Shown piece after piece: positions 17,949 through 26,639 of a stretch of 64,000 bases of DNA. The stretch comes from Brumimicrobium sp033722555 (GTDB taxonomy: Bacteria > Bacteroidota > Bacteroidia > Flavobacteriales_D > Crocinitomicaceae). The stretch covers positions 1-64,000 of the forward strand of contig JAWVYS010000004.1 of the NCBI GenBank assembly GCA_033722555.1, read 5' to 3'. Position 1 is the stretch's first letter. Each line of letters opens with the position of its first letter. The position numbers and the translations under genes are program-made. The notes under the pieces were generated by a model, which was not told where the DNA came from, did not search any database, and worked only from the letters and a program-made list of their open reading frames with translations.

Positions 17949-18358
17949 GCAAGTTTCTTGAGCGATTCCATTTTCATGGTCTTCACCATGCTAACCAAAC
18001 CGTTTGAACGGGTAGGTGATAAATGTTCCTGAAGTCCAATTTTCTTTATGAATTCAAGATCGGTTTTAACAACATCCTCAGGTTTTTCACCTCCGAGCAC
18101 CCGAATGAGTAAAGCGATAATCCCTTTGGTAATGATGGCATCGGAATCAGCACTGAAATACATTTTATCATCCACTTTCTCAGCATGCAACCAAACTCTT
18201 GATTGACATCCTTTTATCAATCGATCATCCGTTTTAAGTTCTTCGGCGATCTTCGGCAGATCTTTCCCGAGTTCGATGATATACTCATATTTATCCATCC
18301 AGTCGTCGTAGATGGAAAATTCATCAATTATTTCCTGTTCTTTTTCTGCTATCGTCAT
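17945..18358 (-). CDS. sufE: SufE sulfur-acceptor protein
   Basis: SufE takes persulfide sulfur from the cysteine desulfurase SufS and passes it to the SufBCD scaffold. The 137-aa length is normal and the active Cys51 is in the motif IKGCQSRVWL, followed by the typical ISKGIIALLI-like helix (SDAIITKGIIALLIRVL). The C terminus, SPTRSNGLVSMVKTMK, is also characteristic. It follows sufS by six bases and overlaps the downstream lipoprotein gene. Confidence 0.95.
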   Translation of the reverse strand: MTIAEKEQEIIDEFSIYDDWMDKYEYIIELGKDLPKIAEELKTDDRLIKGCQSRVWLHAEKVDDKMYFSADSDAIITKGIIALLIRVLGGEKPEDVVKTDLEFIKKIGLQEHLSPTRSNGLVSMVKTMKMESLKKLA

Positions 18359-18364
18359 TATAAT

Positions 18365-19594
18365 TCAATTTTTCAGCATTGGAACTATCCTTTTGAGTGC
18401 GTTGACAAGGACATCAACCTCCTCCCGTGTATTGTAAAAAGCAAAGGAAGCTCTTATTGTGCCGGGTATACCGAAAAAGTCCATTATGGGCTGAGTACAA
18501 TGATGTCCTGTCCGAACGGCGATACCCATTTTATCAAGTAAGGTTCCTACATCATAGGGATGTGTGCCATCGATCAGAAATGAAACAACGCTTGTTTTAT
18601 ATTTGGCTTCACCATAAATTTTTAGTCCATCAATTTTTTTTAGTTCTTCGGTTGCATAAAGCAAAAGATCCGTTTCATGAACCGCAATCGCCTCCATATC
18701 CAGTTGGGAAAGAAAATGGAATGCCGCTCCCAGCCCAACCCCTCCGGCGATGTGAGGCGTACCTGCCTCAAATTTATGCGGTAAAGTGTTGTATGTCGTC
18801 TTCTCAAAACTCACTTCCTTGATCATGTCTCCTCCGCCCTGATAAGGTGGCATTGCGTTCAGGATATCTTCTTTACCATAAAGCACGCCGATACCCGTAG
18901 GACCAAACAGCTTATGTCCCGAAAAAACGAAGAAGTCGCAATCCAGTTTGCGCACATCAACCGGCATGTGCTGAATACTTTGTGCACCATCTATCAGAAC
19001 TTTAGCACCATATTCATGAGCCTTACGGATAATGTAATCAACATCATTGATCGTTCCCAGTGCGTTGGAAATGTGTGTAACCGAAACCAATCGGGTTTTT
19101 GAAGAAAGCAAATTGTCAAAGTTATTGAGCAGAAGTTCACCTTTTTCATTCATTGGTATTACTTTCAGATTACACCCTTTTCGTTCACAAAGCATCTGCC
19201 ACGGAACAATATTGGAATGGTGTTCCATGGCCGAAATGATTATTTCATCACCGGGTATCAACTTTTCTCCAAAACATGAAGCGACCAGATTGATTCCATC
19301 GGTAGTACCTTTGGTGAATATGATCTCGTGATCGTGCTCCGCGTTGATATAATTTCGAATAAGCGTTCGGGCCTCTTCATAAGCAAAGGTGGCCTCCTGA
19401 CTCAAAGTATGTACACCGCGATGAATATTCGCATTTTCATCCGCATAATATCGTGCAAGCCTGTCTAAAACTATTTGCGGTTTTTGACTAGTTGCTCCAT
19501 TGTCGAAATATATCAGCTGTTTGCCATGCACTTTTCGCTGAAGAATAGGAAATTGCTTTCTCAATTCATCAATATTCAAAGCTACTTTATCCAT
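18365..19594 (-). CDS. sufS: SufS cysteine desulfurase
   Basis: This 409-aa PLP enzyme removes sulfur from cysteine for Fe-S cluster building. The PLP-binding Lys228 sits in FFVFSGHKLFGPTGIG and the catalytic Cys366 in RTGHHCTQP, with the short active-site loop of group II (SufS) enzymes rather than the long loop of NifS/IscS. RASFAFYNT near the end is typical of SufS. It lies directly before sufE, its usual sulfur acceptor. Confidence 0.96.
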   Translation of the reverse strand: MDKVALNIDELRKQFPILQRKVHGKQLIYFDNGATSQKPQIVLDRLARYYADENANIHRGVHTLSQEATFAYEEARTLIRNYINAEHDHEIIFTKGTTDGINLVASCFGEKLIPGDEIIISAMEHHSNIVPWQMLCERKGCNLKVIPMNEKGELLLNNFDNLLSSKTRLVSVTHISNALGTINDVDYIIRKAHEYGAKVLIDGAQSIQHMPVDVRKLDCDFFVFSGHKLFGPTGIGVLYGKEDILNAMPPYQGGGDMIKEVSFEKTTYNTLPHKFEAGTPHIAGGVGLGAAFHFLSQLDMEAIAVHETDLLLYATEELKKIDGLKIYGEAKYKTSVVSFLIDGTHPYDVGTLLDKMGIAVRTGHHCTQPIMDFFGIPGTIRASFAFYNTREEVDVLVNALKRIVPMLKN

Positions 19595-19682
19595 ATAACA
19601 AATGTACGAAGTAAACAGGGAAAAAACCGAAAAGCCAGGGAGATATTACGGTTAAAAGATGATCTCCTCAGTTCCAAAAGGA

Positions 19683-20063
19683 TTACTTGAAACCTTTGAG
19701 CCAGGCTACCGCCTTTTCCTCACTGGAGAATATCCTAACGGGCGTTTTTTTATTCTGTTTCATATAAAACTTCGAAAGAATGCGCATTGAAAGATTGTTA
19801 ACAATCACAGCCTCCGCAATCTTCATTGAAATATTAGCGGAAAAATCCTGTGCATCCTTATCGATAATCAGGTTGCAATCACGGGTGTCAATCAGTATTT
19901 TAAAAGGGAGTCCGTTAGAAATCTCTAAAGCCATCTCTAAATGTTTTTTGGCAAGGGCCAAGTCATACGTTATACCAGTATCTTTAAAATTAAGCCTAAC
20001 GAATCCTTTTTCGTCCCAAAAAAGTATTGCTACGCTCGTCTCATAAACGCGCTCTTTTGTCAT
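19683..20063 (-). CDS. Conserved hypothetical protein inside the suf operon (STAS-like)
   Basis: The 126-aa cytosolic protein begins with strands like VAILFWDEKGFVRLNFKD, then a helix (YDLALAKKHLEMALEIS), KILIDTRDC, another helix and the terminal VRIFSSEEKAVAWLKGF. This order is reminiscent of the SpoIIAA/STAS-like proteins of Bacteroidota that end in an E..A..WL motif. It lies 88 bases upstream of sufS and 132 bases downstream of sufD on the same strand. A link to Fe-S assembly rests only on position. Confidence 0.62.
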   Translation of the reverse strand: MTKERVYETSVAILFWDEKGFVRLNFKDTGITYDLALAKKHLEMALEISNGLPFKILIDTRDCNLIIDKDAQDFSANISMKIAEAVIVNNLSMRILSKFYMKQNKKTPVRIFSSEEKAVAWLKGFK

Positions 20064-20195
20064 CTTTCCGTAGTATATTTAGTTTGTCTAGCAATCCAAA
20101 TATAACTACTTACAACCGGCTAATCGCAATCAAAAATGAATTAAAAACTAAAAAAATACGGTGCCGGGCCTTCAGACCTGAAAATTAAAGAGTTA

Positions 20196-21455
20196 TCAGA
20201 ATCCCCATCCAAAAGACTCATAAAAATGCTTATCGACAAAATTTCTCACCGGCTCTGATGAGATCTTGTCAAGCACCTCAGCTATGAAAGCCGATACTAT
20301 CAGTCGCTTTGCCTTTTCTTCTGAAATACCTCTCGACCTTAGATAGAATACGGCGTCTTGGTTCAATTGTCCTATTGTAGATCCATGTGAACAACGAACA
20401 TCGTCGGCATAGATTTCAAGTTCCGGCTTAGAGTTTACTGAGGCATGATCAGAAAGAAGAACATTTCCGTTTGATTGGTATGCTTCAATTTTTTGAGCAT
20501 CCTGTCTGACAATTACCTTTCCGTTGAACACACCGGTAGATTTATCGTCCATTACCCCTTTATAAGTTTCACTGGAAGTACAGTTGGAAAATAAATGCTC
20601 TATCAAGGTATGATTATCCATGTGTTGTTTTGACGTACCCATGTAAACCCCATTGAGTTCAGTATGGCAGTTTTCTCCTTCCACAAAAACATCAAGACTA
20701 TTTCTGGTTATAAGACCTCCCGTGGTAACAGTATTTATTTTAAAATTACTTGACTGATCCTGCACAAAAAATTCACGCGCAATATGGAACACTTCTTTAT
20801 CCTCAAACTGCAATTTATTCAGTGAAAGATGCGCGTTTTCTTCCAAATGACCTTCAAAAACCACATTTGTAAAGCTCTCAGAAGCATCTTCGGAGTGAAA
20901 CGAACCTACAAGCTCAAGTTCAGCTCCTTTTTCAAGATGCACAAAATGTCGCACATTCGCAATCACCTGTTCGCCTTTTACCACATGGATCAGATGCACG
21001 GGATATTTCGCTTTTTTGTTGGCAGCAACCTGAATGAATTTACCTCCTGTATGATATGCTTTATTTATGAGCGAAAAGACGTTTTCATCTATTTCATCCA
21101 TCAGATCGGAATAGTACAGATCATTGAGTTCCTCAATCGACAAAATACTTACAGCTTCGTCATCTTCTCTGATCAATGATCTTTTCTCACTAAAATAACC
21201 GTTAATAAAAACCAGCACATGCGCCTCCATTCCGGGAATAAGAAAATTGTCGGTTTCAGCATCTTCTCTTCGCTGTTCAAAATTCTTATTTGTTATCCTT
21301 GTAACTCTGGTGTATTTCCAGTCTTCCACCTTGGTGGTAGGAAAATCCATAGCCTGCAAGGCCTGAAGGGCTTCCTTTCTGATCGCTCCCGTTCGGGGAG
21401 GCAAATCGAATCCTTTTACAAACTGAATAACTTTATTCTCTGCGACCATTTCCAT
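20196..21455 (-). CDS. sufD: SufD, Fe-S cluster assembly scaffold subunit
   Basis: SufD forms the SufBC2D complex that builds Fe-S clusters in the cytosol. The 419-aa protein has the right-handed beta-helix core and the conserved C-terminal block DDVRCSHGSTIGQLNQDAVFYLRSRGIS, followed by the helical end. FPTTKVEDWKYTRV near the N terminus is the usual SufD signature. Its start codon shares one base with the sufC stop codon, so the two are translationally coupled. Confidence 0.95.
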   Translation of the reverse strand: MEMVAENKVIQFVKGFDLPPRTGAIRKEALQALQAMDFPTTKVEDWKYTRVTRITNKNFEQRREDAETDNFLIPGMEAHVLVFINGYFSEKRSLIREDDEAVSILSIEELNDLYYSDLMDEIDENVFSLINKAYHTGGKFIQVAANKKAKYPVHLIHVVKGEQVIANVRHFVHLEKGAELELVGSFHSEDASESFTNVVFEGHLEENAHLSLNKLQFEDKEVFHIAREFFVQDQSSNFKINTVTTGGLITRNSLDVFVEGENCHTELNGVYMGTSKQHMDNHTLIEHLFSNCTSSETYKGVMDDKSTGVFNGKVIVRQDAQKIEAYQSNGNVLLSDHASVNSKPELEIYADDVRCSHGSTIGQLNQDAVFYLRSRGISEEKAKRLIVSAFIAEVLDKISSEPVRNFVDKHFYESFGWGF

Positions 21456-22213
21456 TATTCGCTGACTTTTTCTACGTTCAACCAGTCATAACCTTTCTCC
21501 TCAAGTTCCAGAGCAAGTTCCTTTGGTCCTGTTTTAACGATCTTACCGTCTGCCAGTACGTGAACGAAATCAGGTTTGATGTAATTGAGAAGGCGCTGAT
21601 AATGCGTAATAATAATTACTGCGTTTTTTTCTGAACGTAATTTATTCACGCCCTCAGAAACTATACGTAGTGCGTCAATATCCAGGCCTGAATCGGTTTC
21701 ATCGAGAATCGAAAGTTTAGGCTCAAGCATAGCCATTTGGAATATCTCGTTTCTTTTTTTCTCACCACCTGAAAACCCTTGATTAACAGACCGGCTTGCA
21801 AGTTTAGGGTCAAGTTCAACGAGCGCTGAAGAAGACCTCACTTTCGCCATGAAATCTTTGGCTGAAATTGCTTCCTGACCGTGATATTCCCTGATCTCGT
21901 TGATGGCTGTTTTCAGGAAGTTAATATTGGATACACCCGGTATTTCGACCGGATACTGAAAAGCAAGAAAAACTCCTTCCTTCGCACGATCCTCGGTTTC
22001 CATTTCCAGCAGATCCTTGCCCTCAAATTCGATCTCTCCTTTAGTAACTTCATAACCGTCCTTACCGGCCAGTACCGAGGCCAAAGTAGATTTTCCTGCA
22101 CCGTTGGGTCCCATGATTGCATGAACCTCACCGGCTTTTACTTCTAAATTCAGTCCCTTCAATATTTCTCCCCCGTCTTCAACCGAGGCATGGAGGTTTT
22201 TTATCTTTAACAT
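21455..22213 (-). CDS. sufC: SufC, ATPase of the SufBCD complex
   Basis: The 252-aa protein is an ABC-type ATPase without a membrane partner. Walker A is GPNGAGKST near residue 36, the Q-loop is FLAFQYPVEIPG, the signature motif is FSGGEKKRNEI and Walker B is LSILDETDSGLD. The FSGGEKKR signature and the ETDSGLD variant are specific for SufC. It energises cluster assembly on SufB/SufD. It sits between sufB (27 bases upstream) and sufD. Confidence 0.97.
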   Translation of the reverse strand: MLKIKNLHASVEDGGEILKGLNLEVKAGEVHAIMGPNGAGKSTLASVLAGKDGYEVTKGEIEFEGKDLLEMETEDRAKEGVFLAFQYPVEIPGVSNINFLKTAINEIREYHGQEAISAKDFMAKVRSSSALVELDPKLASRSVNQGFSGGEKKRNEIFQMAMLEPKLSILDETDSGLDIDALRIVSEGVNKLRSEKNAVIIITHYQRLLNYIKPDFVHVLADGKIVKTGPKELALELEEKGYDWLNVEKVSE

Positions 22214-22240
22214 AATCTGATTTTCTAATTGATATCCATT

Positions 22241-23686
22241 TTATCCCACCGAGTTTTCGAGAGATATCTCCAGTAATTTCTGAGCCTCCACAGCAAACTC
22301 CATGGGAAGCTGGTTGAGTACTTCTTTACAATAACCATTCACGATGAGTCCGATCGCCTTTTCTTCATCTATTCCCCGCTGTTTGCAATAAAATATCTGG
22401 TCTTCGCCTATCTTCGAGGTGGTCGCCTCGTGTTCTACCTGAGATGAATTATTTTTACATTCAATGTACGGGAAGGTATGTGCTCCACATCTGTCAGACA
22501 TCAACAGGGAATCACACTGAGAAAAATTTCTCGCATTGTGAGCGTTCGGATGGATCTGTACCAATCCTCTGTATGAATTGTGCGAAAAACCTGCGGAAAT
22601 ACCTTTGGAAATAATTGTACTCTTGGTGTTTTTACCCAGATGGATCATTTTCGTACCGGTATCAGCCTGCTGGTAATTATTGGTCACCGCCACCGAATAA
22701 AATTCACCTACTGAGTTATCTCCTTTCAAAATACAAGACGGATATTTCCATGTTACAGCCGAACCGGTTTCTACCTGAGTCCATGAAATTTTCGCGTTCT
22801 TTTCGCACATTCCGCGCTTCGTAACAAAATTGTAAACTCCTCCTTTTCCTTCTTTATTTCCGGGATACCAGTTCTGCACAGTAGAATATTTTATCTCGGC
22901 ATCGTCCAGGGCAATTAGTTCCACTACCGCAGCGTGCAATTGATTCTCATCCCTCATCGGAGCCGTACATCCCTCCAGGTATGAAACGTAAGATCCTTTA
23001 TCGGCAACAACAAGCGTACGTTCAAACTGACCTGTTCCGCCCTCGTTGATTCTGAAGTAGGTAGAAAGCTCCATGGGACATCTTACACCCTTTGGAATGT
23101 AACAGAAAGAACCATCGGTAAAAACTGCGCTGTTCAGGGCTGCATAAAAATTATCCTGATGCGGAACCACAGTTCCCATATATTTCTTTACCAGTTCCGG
23201 GTGTTCCTGCACAGCCTCAGAAAAAGAGCAAAATATAATCCCCAGTTCGTTGAGTTTCTTCTTAAAAGAAGTCGCCACAGATACCGAATCCATCACAAAA
23301 TCAACAGCCGTACCGGTGAGTCTCTGCTGTTCTTCCAGCGAAATACCCAACTTAGCCATGGTTTCCTTCATTTCAGGATCAACATCCTCCCAACTCTCAT
23401 ATTTTTTCGATTGCTTGGGGGCTGAGTAATAACAAATTTCCTGAAAGGAGGGCTTTTCATAATGCACGTGGGCCCATTCAGGTTCTGTCATCTGCTTCCA
23501 TGCCCTGTATGCCTTTAGCCTGTTTTCAAGCAACCATTCCGGCTCTTGTTTTTTGGCGGATATAAAACGTATGATATCTTCACTCAGTCCTACAGGAGCT
23601 TTGTCCGATTCAAACTTTGATGTGAATCCAAACTTATACTCTTGTTTTTCAAGATCTTTTGCTAATTCTTCCTCGGTATATCCCAT
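22241..23686 (-). CDS. sufB: SufB, Fe-S cluster assembly scaffold subunit
   Basis: The 481-aa protein is the main scaffold of the SufBC2D complex. Recognisable blocks are the N-terminal KQEPEWLLENRLKAYRAWKQ, the central PKGVRCPMELSTYFRIN, and the C-terminal GAHTFPYIECKNNSSQVEHE with the Cys likely involved in cluster binding. Length is normal for SufB. It follows sufA by 13 bases in the operon order A-B-C-D. Confidence 0.97.
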   Translation of the reverse strand: MGYTEEELAKDLEKQEYKFGFTSKFESDKAPVGLSEDIIRFISAKKQEPEWLLENRLKAYRAWKQMTEPEWAHVHYEKPSFQEICYYSAPKQSKKYESWEDVDPEMKETMAKLGISLEEQQRLTGTAVDFVMDSVSVATSFKKKLNELGIIFCSFSEAVQEHPELVKKYMGTVVPHQDNFYAALNSAVFTDGSFCYIPKGVRCPMELSTYFRINEGGTGQFERTLVVADKGSYVSYLEGCTAPMRDENQLHAAVVELIALDDAEIKYSTVQNWYPGNKEGKGGVYNFVTKRGMCEKNAKISWTQVETGSAVTWKYPSCILKGDNSVGEFYSVAVTNNYQQADTGTKMIHLGKNTKSTIISKGISAGFSHNSYRGLVQIHPNAHNARNFSQCDSLLMSDRCGAHTFPYIECKNNSSQVEHEATTSKIGEDQIFYCKQRGIDEEKAIGLIVNGYCKEVLNQLPMEFAVEAQKLLEISLENSVG

Positions 23687-23699
23687 TACTCAGTATTCG

Positions 23700-24023
23700 T
23701 TAAACAGAAAAGCTTTCTCCGCAACCACAAGTTCTGTCCGCGTTTGGATTCTTAAAGACAAACCCTTTGCCGTTAAGTCCCCCGGAAAAATCCAGTGTAG
23801 TTCCGACCAAATAAAGGAAGCTTTTTTTATCAACCACAATTTTGACACCGTTGTCCTCAAAAACCTTATCGCCTTCTCTTTCTACGTTATCAAAATTCAG
23901 TTCATACATCAGTCCGCTGCAACCTCCACCCTGTACACCTACCCGAATGAAGCTGCCAGCTTCGCCGGACTCTTCCATCAGACGCACTGCCTGATTTCTT
24001 GCTGACTCTGTTACTTTTATCAT
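23700..24023 (-). CDS. sufA: A-type Fe-S carrier (HesB/IscA/SufA family)
   Basis: The 107-aa protein carries the three conserved cysteines that hold the cluster, in GGGCSGL around residue 35 and CGCGESF at the C terminus. A-type carriers accept clusters from the scaffold and pass them to client proteins. Being first gene of the suf operon it is best named SufA, although by sequence alone it could be called IscA or ErpA. A weak TATATTTA box about 40 bases upstream on this strand may be the operon promoter. Confidence 0.9.
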   Translation of the reverse strand: MIKVTESARNQAVRLMEESGEAGSFIRVGVQGGGCSGLMYELNFDNVEREGDKVFEDNGVKIVVDKKSFLYLVGTTLDFSGGLNGKGFVFKNPNADRTCGCGESFSV

Positions 24024-24290
24024 CTTCAGTTCCTTTTTAATCCCTAAAGTTATTTAGACTAAATATAAATAAACTCCAAAGTGATCGCAAAAATACCTAA
24101 TTTATGGTATTTGAACAATTAAAAGTTCGATTATTTTAACGCGCACTCCACATTATCTTCCCTTAAAAAAATTTTTATTCCTAACCGAAAGAAGTATACC
24201 TCATCTCCCAATCTGTCGGAAAATAAAAATCTCTTCATCCGTTATGGAATAAAAACAAACCGAAAGGAAAACTGTTTAGCAAACTATATT

Positions 24291-24298
24291 TACCTTTG
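24291..24298 (+). promoter_or_regulatory. Promoter -7 box of the MIP18-family gene
   Basis: TACCTTTG is an exact TAnnTTTG match and lies 18 bases before the ATG at 24317. The -33 element is unclear. The 280-base region between this gene and the divergent suf operon holds no gene. Confidence 0.55.
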
Positions 24299-24316
24299 CA
24301 TTAAAGATTGGAGAAA

Positions 24317-24628
24317 ATGGCAAACGAAGCGCTGGAAAATACTATCATAGATGTTCTGAAGTCTATTTACGACCCGGAGATTCCTGTGGATATCTATGAG
24401 TTGGGACTGATCTACGAAGTAAAAATAAACGGTGATCAGACCGTTGAAATAGAAATGACCCTCACTTCTCCAAACTGTCCGGTGGCCGAAACAATGCCTA
24501 AAGAGGTAGAAGATAAAGTTTCTTCCATTGATGGTATAAAATCCGCTAAGGTCAATATCGTTTTTGATCCACCATGGGATAAAGAAATGATGAGTGAAGA
24601 AGCTAAACTAGAACTAGGCTTTTTATAG
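24317..24628 (+). CDS. MIP18/DUF59-family Fe-S assembly protein (SufT-like)
   Basis: The 103-aa protein matches the MIP18 (DUF59) fold: KSIYDPEIPVDIYELGLIYEV, the Cys-containing LTSPNCPVAETMPKEV, and the terminal VFDPPWDKEMMSEEAKLELG. Members help mature Fe-S proteins, and in Bacteroidota they are usually linked to suf genes. Here it lies divergently from the suf operon, about 290 bases away, with its own promoter box. I choose the ATG at 24317 over a TTG three codons upstream. Confidence 0.9.
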   Translation: MANEALENTIIDVLKSIYDPEIPVDIYELGLIYEVKINGDQTVEIEMTLTSPNCPVAETMPKEVEDKVSSIDGIKSAKVNIVFDPPWDKEMMSEEAKLELGFL

Positions 24629-24635
24629 ACAGCAC

Positions 24636-25619
24636 TCAAATTGCGTATCTTTTACGTTCGTATTCGTAAATCGTTTTCCAGAATTCCCCGATGCCTATGT
24701 TGGCACATTTGAGCATTTTTGGCACCAAAGATTCCGATGAAAAACCGGGGGTGGTATTTACTTCAATAACGTGCGGAATATCGTCAACGATCATGAAATC
24801 AACACGCGCAAGCGAACGCATCTGTAACAACTGATATATTTTTTTCGTCAGTTCCTGTACCTTGTTGGTCATCTCATCGGATATGCGAGCAGGGGTTATC
24901 TCTTGAGATTTTCCCAAATATTTAGCTTCATAATCGAAAAAATCAGTTTCTGAAACAATTTCCGTACAAGGCAGAGGAACGATTCCTAATTCATTTTCGT
25001 AAATCCCGCAAGTAACCTCTGTTCCTTTCATAAATGCCTCGCAAACCACGGTTCTTCCCTCCTTAAATGCGGCTAAAATTGCATCGCTGAGATCTTCTTG
25101 TTTATACACTTTGGAAATTCCGTAACTCGAACCGGAATCCGCAGGTTTTACAAACAAAGGAAAACCGAGTGTATTTCCGATATGATCTAGGTCATAATCC
25201 TGATTCGAAAGCAGAAGCACTGATTTGGCCACATGTATTCCGAATCCCTTAAGAAACTGGTTACAGAACCATTTATCAAAGGAAAGTTCTGACGACAGTG
25301 CGCTGCTATTCACGAAGGGAAGTCCCTTCATTTCAAAGTAAGCCTGTAATTTACCGTTTTCACCGGGATTACCGTGGATATAAACATGCGCCAACTCAAT
25401 TATCACCCGCTCTCCTTCCTTCGTATCAAATCCGAAATCGATCGGAGACACTTTGTATCTCTCGCCCTTATATTCTGCCATCCAGTGATCCCTGGTCACT
25501 AAAACCAAAAAAGCATTGTATTCCTCCTTTGGCAAATGGGACAATATCATATTAGCACTTTTGAGCGAGATTTCGTATTCCGAGGAAAATCCACCGCAAA
25601 AAATTCCTACATTTATCAT
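24636..25619 (-). CDS. ddl: D-alanine--D-alanine ligase
   Basis: The 327-aa ATP-grasp enzyme makes the D-Ala-D-Ala dipeptide for peptidoglycan. Key blocks are the N-terminal GIFCGGFSSEYEISLKSA, PLFVKPADSGSSYGISKV for ATP binding, RVDFMIVDDIPHVIEVNTTPGFS for Mg and substrate binding. I take the ATG at 25619 as start; the twelve codons upstream give a basic segment that does not fit the family. It converges with the MIP18-family gene with only seven bases between stops. Confidence 0.93.
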   Translation of the reverse strand: MINVGIFCGGFSSEYEISLKSANMILSHLPKEEYNAFLVLVTRDHWMAEYKGERYKVSPIDFGFDTKEGERVIIELAHVYIHGNPGENGKLQAYFEMKGLPFVNSSALSSELSFDKWFCNQFLKGFGIHVAKSVLLLSNQDYDLDHIGNTLGFPLFVKPADSGSSYGISKVYKQEDLSDAILAAFKEGRTVVCEAFMKGTEVTCGIYENELGIVPLPCTEIVSETDFFDYEAKYLGKSQEITPARISDEMTNKVQELTKKIYQLLQMRSLARVDFMIVDDIPHVIEVNTTPGFSSESLVPKMLKCANIGIGEFWKTIYEYERKRYAI

Positions 25620-25781
25620 GGCGCGTGTTTTTTTACGAAGTACGTGTTTTTTCAAGGATAACCGCCTTCACCTATGGAAAAGTTATTAGCAGTGCGGCTT
25701 TAAAAACTCCAACTTAGGCTTTTTTCATTTATCAACGGCGGCAAATTATTCGGGACTACTTTAAAGCGTGAGGGAATTAGT

Positions 25782-25789
25782 TATATTTG
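25782..25789 (+). promoter_or_regulatory. Promoter -7 box of the PASTA-protein operon
   Basis: TATATTTG matches TAnnTTTG exactly, about 30 bases before the ATG at 25820. No convincing -33 TTG is seen. It would serve the PASTA gene, the T9SS cargo gene and probably rluD. Confidence 0.5.
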
Positions 25790-25819
25790 CAGGGATTAAC
25801 GTTTTTCCATTCAACGCAA

Positions 25820-26629
25820 ATGAAGTCGTTCTTAGCTAAACTCAAGCATTTTATATTCGGACGGAAGTTCCTGCTGAATATCATTCTGATCATCGTCCTT
25901 TGGATAGGGATTATCTGGGGAAGTATAGCCTATTTCAACAGTTATACCAATCACGGGGAATCCATCGTGGTTCCTAACTTGATTTCAAACAATGTAGCCG
26001 ATATTTCCGAACTACTGGCAGGAAAGGATCTCAAATATGAAATTCTTGATTCAATCTACAACCCTGACCTGGTTGAAGGAACCATCGTTTATCAAAATCC
26101 TATGGCAACCGATTCTACCGGTCTAGAGGTTAAATCCGGACGATCCATAAAAGTGCGCGTATCGAAAAGATCCAGGCTCGTGGATGTTCCTATGGTCGTT
26201 AGCAAAAGTCAGCGATTTGCTGAAGCAGTACTGATGACAAAAGGACTGCGAACGAAAACCAGCTTCATACCCAGTAACGAGGATCAGGGGAGCGTTATCG
26301 AACAAAAATACAAAGGCAAACGGGTAACCAAGGACCAAAAGGTGCCTATAAATTCGGTCATTGAACTTGTGGTAGGTCAAAAGACTTCAGGAGAAATGGA
26401 ACTTGTGCCTAATTTATATGGTCTGACAATAAAAGAAGCCGAGAGTCGTTTAAACGACATCCAGTCACTGAGACTGTTTGTAGTGTGTAATGACTGTCAA
26501 AACGCTCAGGACAGTATAAATGCCCGAGTGATCAGACAGACGCCTGTAGCAGGTGACAGCAGCAGAATCCCGAAAGGATCGACCATTACGGCATTCGCAT
26601 CTACAAATTTTTCTCCGGGACAGCCATAA
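25820..26629 (+). CDS. Membrane-anchored PASTA-domain protein
   Basis: The 269-aa protein has a short cytoplasmic N terminus, one membrane helix (about residues 15-38, LLNIILIIVLWIGIIWGSIA) and then three PASTA domains beginning at VVPNLISNN, VDVPMVVSK and LVPNLYGLT. PASTA domains bind peptidoglycan fragments; in other phyla they are attached to kinases or penicillin-binding proteins, but here there is no catalytic part. Its neighbours, ddl (divergent) and the envelope protein downstream, fit a cell-wall role. The ATG at 25820 is chosen because it precedes the membrane helix closely. Confidence 0.87.
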   Translation: MKSFLAKLKHFIFGRKFLLNIILIIVLWIGIIWGSIAYFNSYTNHGESIVVPNLISNNVADISELLAGKDLKYEILDSIYNPDLVEGTIVYQNPMATDSTGLEVKSGRSIKVRVSKRSRLVDVPMVVSKSQRFAEAVLMTKGLRTKTSFIPSNEDQGSVIEQKYKGKRVTKDQKVPINSVIELVVGQKTSGEMELVPNLYGLTIKEAESRLNDIQSLRLFVVCNDCQNAQDSINARVIRQTPVAGDSSRIPKGSTITAFASTNFSPGQP

Positions 26630-26639
26630 AAAAGACGGA

